This document shows, in pieces, positions 13,171 through 21,862 of a stretch of DNA of 21,862 bases; the stretch's first letter is position 1; each line of letters starts with the position of its first letter. Origin of the DNA: Porogramme epimiltina (lineage: Eukaryota > Basidiomycota > Agaricomycetes > Polyporales > Polyporaceae); the NCBI GenBank assembly GCA_900155495.1, contig FTLJ01000682.1, positions 1-21,862 on the forward strand, in the 5' to 3' direction. A program made the position numbers and the translations under genes. The notes below the pieces were generated by a model. It was not told the origin of the DNA. It saw only the letters and a program-made list of their open reading frames with translations, and made no database searches.

Positions 13171-15280
13171 CTAGTAAGCCGCCTCGCGCGACGGCGGCTT
13201 AACGACCCATTTTGTCTCGATTCGCGCTGTCTCTCCCTCAGGTACCTCGCACATCCACTCAAACACCCCGTCAGCTCGCCTGCCCTTCCTGTCGGGTTTA
13301 ACATTAGGCCAGCGCCCCACTATCCGAACTCCCTCTCTTTGAGGCTCCCCGTGCGCCTGCAGGACTGTGAGGAGACCAGTGGGGGCGTCGGTGGGATAAC
13401 CGGCCTCGTCTCTAGCACCATGAGGGTCGCGAGTCTGAGCCGGAACTAGGTCGCGCACGATGACGTCCTTAATAACAGAAGTGTGGTGGCTCTTTAGGGT
13501 CGTAGCGGCGGTGTACAAGACGGTCGCGCCTTCGGCCCGCGAGGACTCCTCGAATGCGACACGCAGGAAGGGGTCGACCCCGAGCACACAAGTGAACCTC
13601 TCCGTCGTGCCAACATGCTACGAGGCCGTGCGTGAGCCTTAGGGTCGACTCAGAAACGCGGACGACGCACCTCGATCGACGTCTTCGTGCGGAGTCGGTC
13701 GTCTACGTACACCCGCATGTGGCCTCCGGGCAGCCCGAGCCCGCTGTTGTTCATGATTGTGGCCTCCAGGAAGGCCGACGGAGACTCGCGCGGAACGCAT
13801 ACCCGAGCGATGTCTGCGGCAAGAGAGAAGGATGCCACAGTGACCCTGCGTGCCACGCCATCGCTCGGGAGGGACATCTTGTGGGGAACTTCATAATCGG
13901 TCGCTGAGAACCGCTGGGAGTCGAGATCCACTTGGTCGGCGAATTCGATTGGATGAGGACCTCTGGAGGTGGCAGACGGAGGCACGGCGCTGTCCGACGG
14001 CAGTTGAGAGTTTAGTTTGGACGTCGAGCTGTTATTCGGTCCTACGCTATCCGTATCCCCGAAGTCGCTGACGACGTCCACCGTGGAAGAAGCGTCCTGT
14101 TCCTCAGACGAGCCGCGTTCGGCCAGCAAGTGGAACTGAGACCCTTGCGACTCGGAATGATGGCAATCTTCAGGAAGACCACCGCAGTGCGAGGTTCCAG
14201 AGCTATTTCTGCGAGTAACGGGGTCGAGGGTAACTGGCGTCCCACGCGCAACGTCATGATCGTGAAGGAGGGGTACGAGTGGATCTAATGTGGGGATTGA
14301 TAGACTGCTGTGAGTGTGGCCGTCGTCGGAGCTCAGAGTGATGCGAGTATTACTCCAGTGCTCCCCCGTCTCCTGTATGACTCTGGCCCCAAAGAGAAGG
14401 GTGACGTCACGCGATAGTTGTCCGTCTATTGTGCGTGCGTGGAGGTCGTAACAAGGCTCCCAGCTCACTCCTCCCACTACTACAAAGCCAGCATCAACGA
14501 GCGAGTACGGAAGGAGATGGGGCATGTATAGAGACATACCATATGTCATGTCAAAGTCGACTACGCAGTCCTGTTCGGTAAAGATGACGACGGTGACCAC
14601 AGCTGTAGCTTCGCCTTTCCGCGCGTCGAGCGCTGAGTCTAATTTGCATTCTAGCTCCTTGATCTTTTCGTCGAGCTTGAGCGTGGCCTTCATCGCATCG
14701 CGCTTCCGCCACGCGAAAGTATTCATCACACTCATCGGGGAGCGCTCTGCAGGAGAAGGGCCAGCGGCTTCCATACGCGCAACATCATCCAAGAGGTCGT
14801 ATTCGGCCTGGCGGACTTGCCGCTCCCCTCTTGCATCTGCTAGTGAGGACTGGAGTTGCTGGATGTGCGGGTCATCGGGACCACTATGGTTCCGGACGCT
14901 TGCTGAAACGCTAACGATGGATGCGCAGCCCGTCGAAGTGGTGTGAAACCGGATTCGAGGAGACTCGTGGTCGAGCTGCGACGAGATGTTGAAAATTTCG
15001 ACGATGTTGTCGCCATTCTGCGTGGGTAGATGTCAGACTATATATACTCAGATACACCGTAAAGCATATACGTGGAGAAACTCACCTTCAGTACCACGTC
15101 CGGGAAAGTCCGCACTGCCTGCGCTTCTGACGACTTGAAGATGGTGACGGAGTTGAGAGCATGCCGATTCGCGTCCAATCGAGTCGTCTGTTCACCGGAA
15201 GCTCTAGTTGGGGGGGAAATCGGAGTCACATTTTGCCACTGGTGGGGGAGGGCGGCGTAAATGTGCTGAAGAAACGACAT
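13171..15280 (-). CDS. MuiA-like DUF4140/DUF4139 protein
   Basis: Exons on the minus strand: 15280-15086, 15017-13671 and 13617-13171, with introns of 68 and 53 bp. The result is 662 aa. The N-terminal part reads VTIFKSSEAQAVRTF, then LKNGDNIVEI and ESPRI, as in DUF4140. A charged, probably coiled-coil segment with the KLDEKIKELE motif follows. The C-terminal half is DUF4139, with SWEPCYDLHA, DVTLLFGA, NTRITLSS and, after a long insert, the terminal block GVDPFLRVAF and FEWMCEVPEGE. The name comes from bacterial 'mucoidy inhibitor A'; the biochemical role of the fungal proteins is unknown. An insert of roughly 90 residues rich in S, D and P separates the two halves of DUF4139. The upstream in-frame GTG at 15322 is not used because ATG at 15280 is the first ATG in frame. 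The second intron acceptor (CGTAG, 13618) was chosen because it keeps a family-like HVGTTERFTC segment. Confidence 0.85.
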
Positions 15281-15942
15281 GCTTGTCGGAGAAGCCCGGG
15301 TGAGGCCCTCAACGAATTCCACATAGTACCGGCGTGTGAAAGAAGCAGAATACTAGCTGCGCAAGGAAGACACTGGGTGACCACTCAGTACAATGATCGT
15401 GCTGAAGGAACCAGGCACGTTGTCCCCGACGATGATGAACCTCACAGCTTGGATGGTGGAGACCCGAGACTCAATCATGATACGAGTGTATGGTGTACGG
15501 TCGAGTCGGCTCTAGAATGCTTTCTAGCGCTGGGTTGATAGTCTTACCCCTCTGTAATCGCACCCATAATCTATCATCATTATTGGAACTCCGCGGGCAG
15601 AACAGATCATTGTGGTTTCGGAGTATCAAATCCCGGTAAGATGACCACTGCATGGCTTCTCCGACATCTGTTGTACCGGACCAGTACCAGTGAAGTTTGT
15701 TATTGCCGCTCTCCCCGCAAACTTGTGGAACAGACGTCGTGCGGCCTCCTCGTAAAGCCTGGAAGCCCTCTAAACTTATATCTTGGCTATGAAATCTGCC
15801 TGGACGGCAGGCAGCTCGGGACAAATCCCCACGAGGCAAACTTCTAACACCCGACACCGCAACCCGCAGGGATAGCAATGCATAAAGACCAGAGTGAGCC
15901 AATCTTTGCCTTCGCGCTCACGGCCTCTATCCTAGCTGCAGC
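15281..15942. other. Divergent promoter region between MuiA-like and DUF6534 genes
   Basis: The two flanking genes are transcribed away from each other, so both promoters must lie here. A minus-strand open frame of about 143 codons (15471-15902) has no recognisable domain. No clear TATA box was found at a fitting distance for either gene. Confidence 0.4.
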
Positions 15943-17978
15943 ATGCCTAGCACGGGCCTCTCATCCAATGCTTCAGATGCCCTGGACTCCCAACCCCCTG
16001 GAGCGTCATCTAATTCGCTTATTGCCGGTCTTCTGCCACTGGAAGATACCATTGGAGTTATACTTTTGGGTACATTCATCGGTCTAGTGTGAATTCAACC
16101 TTCATACCGGGAAGCGTGTATAGATAACGGGGGCTTACCTTTGTTTCATTGGGGCAGGCTGTATGGTATGACTGTCCTTCAGTCATACCGATACTATTCT
16201 ACGTATCCTGAAGATAGGAGCTGGATCAAAGGCATAGTGAGTCGTTTTTCCCGCTTCCCCGGAGACAACGCTAACGATGAAAATGATTTTCAGGTAATTG
16301 TTACTCTGTGCGTACACGTATCTATCCAACTTCTTGTTTGATAGATGGTGCCGCAGGCTGCTCGAGACAACGCACAGTGCGATGTGCTGCCATGTTTGGT
16401 GAGTCCAATGCATCATTTATCGTCTCCTGTATATCATACCGTCTAATGAGCGGCATCCGAGTAAGTTACTATTATTTGGTTACATCCTACACCAACCCCG
16501 CTTTACTGCCTTATGGAACATGGTCCCTCGAGGGTCTTCCCGTCATCGCAGTACGTCGTCATACCCTCTAGTCTGGTAATCTCAGCGAATCAACTCATAA
16601 CCTCTCGCGGTCATAGGGTGTAATAGTGATAGTGTCTCAGAGGTACGCTGAGCTTATTTTAAATCATGTACTACGTCTTATGCTCATATTCACACAGCTT
16701 TTTTGCATTGCGGGTGTTTATATGTAAGACATGCATGGCCCTGCAATGTTTATTGATATTACATAACTCTAACACGCTGCTCAACATTAGTAGGGAGGAA
16801 GTATAGAGTGTTTGTCGTAATCGCGGTAAGTCAAACTCCTCCAACCAAAAGTCGCAGCAGCCGCTTACGTATGATCAGGCGACCTTCCTTGTTGGCGAGC
16901 TTGGTGAGTGGTCCGTCTCAAGTCCTTAATTGACATTGACAACATTGCAACCCTTATAGGATTCTGGATAGGTATGTGAACGCTGTCACCGTATAAGAAG
17001 AGATCTCTTTCTCACCACCCGGGTTTTGGGACGCTCAGCTGCATCTATCGAAGTGTATGTATCGTAATGACTCTATCCCACATTGAATTCGCCGCAGCTT
17101 ACACTTTTTGTAGCTCGATCGCAGATACGAACGATCGCTTTAAGCATCTAACGGTCAGTGTCAATATTCTGCGGGGCATATCAGCTCTTACCTGCGTAGC
17201 GGCCCGGCTTATGACTTCAGAACAGTGGCTCATTTCCACCGGATCTGGCCTGGCTATTGTATCTGACACCTTTATCACAAGTGTTCTCGTGGTCACTCTC
17301 CACGGAAGTCGCACAGGTATTAGAGGGTTAGTTACTGCAACTTCAGACAGAACAATGTGTGCACCATGCCTGAACTAAGAACTTAGAACGAACTCGATGG
17401 TGGACACTCTCATACTGTACGCTATAAGCACAGGTAAGTGGCAAGGGAAACTGTCCTCCAGGATACGCTACTCATCGCCTAGTAATCGTGATAGGCTTGC
17501 TAACAACGTATACTCTAACTTCATCCCTACATGCTACCTTTCTGACTATCATTTCATTCCCCGGTCCGTAGCGCCGTTACTATGTTGTCCTTCCTCTTCG
17601 TGAGTCGCTATAAGAGCCGTGAGAATCATAATTTACCCCGTATTGCATCTAGGGTATACTACATCCTACCAAGTTCTTCTACGTCATGTTCGCAGTGATT
17701 GGGATCAAACGTGAGTAACAGAGTTCTTCTCTGAGCATGCACTAACCGACACCCGTATAGTATACTCCAACAACCTGCTTGCTGCGTGAGTGCCCTGACA
17801 TGATGTACTCGAGCCTAATGACATAACGTATCCTTCCTTCGGAAGCCTGAACATGCGCATGTCACTCAGAGAATCCGCGTACAAGAGTACCGATCCTAGC
17901 AGACTCGTTTTCGGACTATACCATTCAGGTGGTCAGTCCTCCAATCAACAGGTGAACAATATATACTATACCCATTGA
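15943..17978 (+). CDS. Seven-helix DUF6534 membrane protein, 19 micro-exons (copy 2)
   Basis: Exons: 15943-16088, 16158-16236, 16294-16307, 16357-16398, 16466-16550, 16617-16642, 16698-16723, 16791-16825, 16879-16903, 16960-16971, 17039-17063, 17114-17153, 17226-17326, 17387-17433, 17495-17507, 17572-17599, 17653-17710, 17761-17785 and 17846-17978. The sum is 960 nt, giving 319 aa. The protein has a 30-residue Ser-rich lead, LPLEDTIG, seven hydrophobic segments, WLISTGSGLAIVSD, SMVDTLILYAISTG and LYSNNLLA, all family hallmarks. From exon 2 on, exon lengths equal those of the copy at 4330-6649, except for one 85-nt exon that is three exons (57, 10, 18) there, one 25- versus 34-nt exon, and the last exon. 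The terminal stop is uncertain. If a 30-nt GT-AG segment (17952-17981) is removed, the frame runs on to TAA at 18132-18134 (361 aa), but 30 nt is very short for an intron. The function of the family is unknown. Confidence 0.75.
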
Positions 17979-18134
17979 CAGGGGTTTGACGAGAGTCTTC
18001 AGGGTTCCACTCCTCAAATGCGAGCTCCTCTCAGACAAACAATGATCAAGCTCAGTGATGTATCTGAGTGTGACCAAACCAGCACGGGAAAGAACGAGCG
18101 TCATGGTGTAAGCTTCCCTCCACTGGTTCCATAA

Positions 18135-18940
18135 GAGGGGGATACGAGGGTCTCATTGGCTCGGTTGCTTTCATAGATGCACTAACATCGTCCCAACAAC
18201 ATGGAAGGGGAAATTTCGCGGACATCGCGCCCCTACACCAATGGCATCAGTGGGTGGCTACATCACTCATCGACTCGGGCAGGGCGTAGCGATGCATGGT
18301 AGTGGCTTCTTTCCTCATATGCATCGCCGCTGGGAGGCTTCCGTGGATATGAGGGGCGAAGAGAATGTGAATGGTGTGCGTGTTATACGATTCTATACTC
18401 GTCGAATACGAAGCATGTTGAAAGTACTTAAAGCGAGTGCGCCGGTGCGTGAGAGAAAGGACGACGAAGACAAACGCGACCTGGAACGACGCAGCGAAGC
18501 TGATATTCGAGTACTCAGAGACAGCGATTGCATAGGTAGTACTAGGCGGACAGAAAACTGTATGCATATACTACGAACCAACCAAGGAAACACATGCTAT
18601 GGGCGAAGGCAGACCGGACGATCGAGAGGAAACAAGAAACAGAAACAGGACGACGGGGTAACGTCGGCGTTGGGGTGCGGCGCGGCCCGGAAGGCGGCCA
18701 CGTCGCTTTTGGGTGTCAGTGTTAACGTTTTGAGGGAGTGCGAGCGTCGCACGAAGTCGATTTTGGGTGGAGCGTGCCAGCTCGGAGATTGGAGTGTGGG
18801 GTAGCCGCCGCGCGTGTCGCGAGCAAAGCCGGACATCGCCCGGAAGTGGGTGTGCGCTCCACCAATTCCTCGATGTCTGAGAAGCGCACTGTGCTAGTGG
18901 TCAGTGCTCATGCCGGTCGTCACGAATGTCGTCGCGCACC
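18135..18940. other. Intergenic region / downstream flank of gag
   Basis: A 187-codon plus-strand frame (18241-18804) starts with ATG and encodes a very basic sequence with no recognisable domain. A 106-codon minus-strand frame lies opposite it. I do not call either a gene. Read on the minus strand, this is where a pol gene should follow gag. After several stops there is a short open stretch (about 18725-18895) but no protease, reverse transcriptase, RNase H or integrase motif. Confidence 0.4.
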
Positions 18941-21385
18941 TTATGCATGGCGCGCGCTGCAGTTGCGCGACATGTGCCCCTTGCCCCCGCAGGTAAAGCA
19001 CCTCCCTTCCGCGCGAAGCTGCGCGAACTCCTTCTTTCTACTCTGAGGCCTCTCCACTTTCTGCGCAGCTTGTCCATCTTGAGGCTTCTTCGCGCTGGGT
19101 GAAGCAGCGCCGTTTGGAGTTCTCCCGCTCCCCGATCGTCCCGCCATGGTCGGCGCCGCTTCTCGACGGGTTCGAGGTGTCCAGGCCTGGGGCTCGTCGC
19201 GCGACGCGACACGATCCCAATGCTCGTCTGGTGCCCTCCCTTCGGACCGCAGGGCCCACAGCCTCTCCTCTGATAGGAGTACTTCATACCTCTCAGCATA
19301 CATCACTAGCTCGGCCAGGCCGGCCATCGCAGAGACCATCCCCCCATGTATCAAACGGAAGCGCAGCTCTGCGTTGAGACCACCCAAGAAGATCTGTGTC
19401 AGATTGTAGTCAAGGACGTCGCCAATTCGCAAGGCCAACTTTTGTATGTCCAACGCGAAGTCCTTGACCCCGCGCTGACCTTGCTGCGCCCTCTCCAGGA
19501 TCACACGCAAGCGCGCCTTGGGGAAGAAACGTTGGAAGAGGCCGTCGAGGAAGCCCTTCATCGTCCACTTCTTCAAGTCCTCGGCGACATGGCGCATGAA
19601 GAAGGTTCGCGCCTCTCCCGCTAAGAACCGAGGAGCCATGCGCAGAGCGTACTCATCGGTGAGCCTGTTCATTTCCTGCCACGACTCCACATCAAACACC
19701 CACGAGTCGAACTCATCGATGTCCTTAGTGCCGTCCCACTTCGGGGGCAGAGGGAACTCGAGGCGTGTTGCGGCGTGCGCCGCGCCCTCCCGCTCTTTTT
19801 CGTTACGCTTTTCGCTCTGGTGTTGCGGCTCTGACTTCGTCTTCCTCGCAGGTGACTCGTCCAACTCATCCGACTCCGAACGCGACGACTCAGACAACTT
19901 GGGACTCGCAGGTGAGTCTGAGGAGTCCGTGGGGCCTTCGAGAGGTCCTCCCTCCCCAGACTGATCCGTACTAAGGCGGAAAAATCCGCCGTCCAGCTTC
20001 AGCGACGCCTCGCGCTTGAACCCGAACAGCTCGCGCTCGAGAGTGGTGGAAATACTCTCCTTCTGCTGACGCTTTCGCGGCGCCGCCGTATGGCCCCCAG
20101 TCGTCTTCGATGACGGCTGGCCCGACGCTTCGAAGGTCCGAAGGGGAGCATCGCTCCCTCCGTATGCCGTGCGCGAGAACTCGCGCGCGCCACCCCCATG
20201 CGGCGTGTTTTTTGCCTTCTGCTTGGTCGAACGACGGCGATATTTCCCTTCAGGTTCCTCGACGGTGATCGCGATCGCGCCGACGCAGAGTACATCGTCG
20301 TACCTGCGCGCGCCCTTCTGATGGAGCGCACGCTCGACCACGCGCTCGTCATCCAACGAGTCCAGGTCGTCTTCCTCATACGGGGAGATACACTCCCCAA
20401 CGCCGGTGAGGCGTTCACTCCCGTGGTCCTCGACCGGTAAAGGACCCTGCTGATCGCGCTCGCCGCACAGATTGAACCGGGAGGGGAGAGAGTTCGTGTC
20501 TCTATTTACTACGGTAGGCGTATCTATGATATTATAGTCTTTGGCGGTTACTACAGTGCAACACGCCGCAGGTTCGCCCTCTGGTCCGCGCGCGGGGCGG
20601 AGAAGGTCCGGCGTGGCCAAGACGTTGTCCTCCGCTGCCGCGGCCAGATGCCCGGGAGTCAGCGAGCCGCCGCACGCCCACGACTCTACCGGAAGCTCGG
20701 GAGTCTGCGAGCCGCCGAACGCCCACGACTCGACCGAGAGCTCGGGAGTCAACGCGGCGCAAGGCGTCCGCGGCTCGACCGAGAGCCCAGGAGTCAGCAC
20801 AACGCTGGGCGTGCGCTTCTCCACCGGGCTTTTTAGGAGAGTCACTGCCAGCTCGCGCTGGGGCTCATCCAGGGATGGAGCCGTGCGCTCAGACACCCCG
20901 CCCTCGAGTGGAATAGGGTCGCCCCCGTACACGAGAGCTCCAGTCTCGGGCCGCAGCGCGTCGTTGCCAACGCGGCGACCCCCATGGGACGCAGCAGCGT
21001 CCACCGCGCCCGTCGTGTACACGGGCTCGGGCGACCCCGCTCGGGCCGCCCGGGTGGACTTGCGCGTCGCCCGCCCTCCACCCGTCCTCCTATCCCCCAC
21101 CGACAGTTCCCGCTTTTCAGCGATCTCCAGGTCGGAAGGCCCGAGGTGAGGCTTCGCCGCTGGGAGCAGGGGGGAGGCTGGTTCTGGGAGAGGAATGCAC
21201 AGCGAGCTGGGCAACTCACAGTATGTCTCCAGCTCGTGATCCTCCGACAGCTGCACGTCGTTGCAGGGGTTGGCAGAGGTGGCCGCCTCGGCTGAGGTCC
21301 ACATGCCGCCTGCTCGAGTAGTCTTGTTTTTCGACATGTTGTAGCGTAGAAAAGTTTTCTGTGCTCGAGTTTTGGTGGTATGCAT
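18941..21385 (-). CDS. Retrotransposon gag protein with CCHC knuckle, no pol
   Basis: A single uninterrupted frame of 814 aa starts at ATG 21385; a second in-frame ATG is at residue 17. Residues 1-540 are acidic, low-complexity and probably disordered, with a 15-residue tandem repeat at 197-241 and Ser/Asp/Glu-rich runs at 480-530. Residues about 545-705 form a retrotransposon gag (capsid-type) domain, with PPKWDGT, FDSWVFDVESW, FLAGEARTFF, FLDGLFQRFFP and FLGGLNAELR. A basic linker leads to a C-x2-C-x4-H-x4-C zinc knuckle (C796, C799, H804, C809) five residues before the stop. This layout is that of Ty3-like gag proteins, which build the particle and bind RNA. No pol lies downstream and no terminal repeats were found. 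It is therefore a non-autonomous element, a remnant, or a host-retained gag gene. The intact frame and GC-rich codon use argue that it is young or under selection. Confidence 0.85.
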   Translation of the reverse strand: MHTTKTRAQKTFLRYNMSKNKTTRAGGMWTSAEAATSANPCNDVQLSEDHELETYCELPSSLCIPLPEPASPLLPAAKPHLGPSDLEIAEKRELSVGDRRTGGGRATRKSTRAARAGSPEPVYTTGAVDAAASHGGRRVGNDALRPETGALVYGGDPIPLEGGVSERTAPSLDEPQRELAVTLLKSPVEKRTPSVVLTPGLSVEPRTPCAALTPELSVESWAFGGSQTPELPVESWACGGSLTPGHLAAAAEDNVLATPDLLRPARGPEGEPAACCTVVTAKDYNIIDTPTVVNRDTNSLPSRFNLCGERDQQGPLPVEDHGSERLTGVGECISPYEEDDLDSLDDERVVERALHQKGARRYDDVLCVGAIAITVEEPEGKYRRRSTKQKAKNTPHGGGAREFSRTAYGGSDAPLRTFEASGQPSSKTTGGHTAAPRKRQQKESISTTLERELFGFKREASLKLDGGFFRLSTDQSGEGGPLEGPTDSSDSPASPKLSESSRSESDELDESPARKTKSEPQHQSEKRNEKEREGAAHAATRLEFPLPPKWDGTKDIDEFDSWVFDVESWQEMNRLTDEYALRMAPRFLAGEARTFFMRHVAEDLKKWTMKGFLDGLFQRFFPKARLRVILERAQQGQRGVKDFALDIQKLALRIGDVLDYNLTQIFLGGLNAELRFRLIHGGMVSAMAGLAELVMYAERYEVLLSEERLWALRSEGRAPDEHWDRVASRDEPQAWTPRTRREAAPTMAGRSGSGRTPNGAASPSAKKPQDGQAAQKVERPQSRKKEFAQLRAEGRCFTCGGKGHMSRNCSARHA
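18959..19000 (-). other. CCHC zinc-knuckle motif
   Basis: The codons of C796 through C809 of the gag protein give CFTCGGKGHMSRNC, the classical nucleocapsid-type RNA-binding knuckle. It lies at the very C-terminus of the frame. Confidence 0.9.
20663..20797 (-). repeat. 45-bp tandem repeat inside gag (three units)
   Basis: Three consecutive 15-residue units (residues 197-211, 212-226 and 227-241) share the pattern (L/Q)TP(G/E)L(S/P)VE(P/S). A degenerate fourth unit precedes them (SPVEKRTP at about 186-193). The DNA repeats are imperfect, so the expansion is not very recent. Confidence 0.75.
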
Positions 21386-21862
21386 GAGCGGGTGACCAAG
21401 CCGAGTGAGTGTACGGTGAACGCCACCAACTGTACAGTTCCACGCGCCAAAATGGAAACCGGGACCAATATAGTAATTCCGATTCTACGGAACGCGTCTA
21501 AGTAAGAGTCTACGAAACTGGTGGGCCGGCCGGAGCACCGGGCCGGTCAGCGCCGGTATTGTGGCGTTCAGTAAGTCTGACGTCGAGGCTGCAGCGGGGC
21601 CCGGTACGGTCAGCCTAATCTCCAGTCACTGCCGCAAACATTCAATGAGTGACAATGGCAGCCCTCAAATTTCAATGTCACGCCGGACTATATTGTATTG
21701 CATTCCCCGAATACAGCTCGCTCTTTCTGTGCTCTTCCAGCTTGTCCCACACACAATTGTAACATACTTTATATCTACTCACCTTCTACCCTTTGAGTGA
21801 TGCTACCACAAAAACAATCTGATGCGGGTTACGAGCGGGCGGGCGGGGAGCTGTTAAGCGAC
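21386..21862. other. Upstream flank of gag
   Basis: On the minus strand this is the leader of the gag gene, where a 5' LTR and primer-binding site would lie. TGGTCCCGG, reading from 21467 down to 21459 on the minus strand, resembles a tRNA primer-binding site, but no LTR border could be confirmed. No other gene is visible to the end of the window. Confidence 0.35.

Noticed and set aside
18241..18804. Plus-strand ATG frame of 187 codons
   Set aside because: The sequence is basic and has no recognisable domain, it overlaps a comparable minus-strand frame, and it has no paralogue or splice support. It is probably a chance frame.
20541..21149. Plus-strand 202-codon frame across the gag gene
   Set aside because: It is an antisense shadow, and its apparent repeats mirror the gag tandem repeat.

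Overview
The window looks like nuclear DNA of a filamentous basidiomycete, most likely an Agaricomycete. The genes are broken by many 47-83 bp GT-AG introns (often GTGCGT, GTGAGT or GTACGT donors), promoters are pyrimidine-rich, and the gene families (DUF6534 seven-helix proteins, ZZ-finger proteins, gag-type retroelement proteins) are typical of mushrooms. All exon models here were built by hand from splice signals, reading-frame continuity and comparison between paralogues inside the window. No transcript or database search was available.

Layout. 1-1464: no gene recognised. 1465-2630 (-): a protein with three ZZ zinc fingers, 320 aa. 2631-4329: intergenic. 4330-6649 (+): a seven-helix DUF6534 protein cut into 21 exons, 410 aa. 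6650-7300: intergenic, with a C10 run and an 11-bp inverted repeat. 7301-9948 (+): a double-AAA ATPase of the NVL/Rix7 ribosome-assembly family, 765 aa in seven exons. 10390-11430 (+): a small chimera joining one ZZ finger to one TopBP1/Dpb11-like BRCT domain, 221 aa. 11798-12991 (+): a second three-ZZ protein, 333 aa, paralogous to the one at 1465-2630. 13171-15280 (-): a MuiA-like DUF4140/DUF4139 protein, 662 aa. 15943-17978 (+): a second DUF6534 gene with 19 exons. 18941-21385 (-): an 814-aa retrotransposon gag protein with a CCHC knuckle and no pol gene beside it. 21386-21862: intergenic or element flank.

The neighbourhood mixes one core gene (Rix7) and one widely conserved gene (MuiA-like) with locally duplicated accessory families: three ZZ genes, two DUF6534 genes and a retroelement gag gene. 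No operon-like or pathway link between them is evident. The most unusual points are the ZZ-BRCT chimera, the shared phase-1 intron that splits all seven ZZ fingers at the same place, and the two DUF6534 paralogues. Those two genes are shredded into matching micro-exons, down to 12-14 nt in both, and their splice frames agree across about 20 exons.
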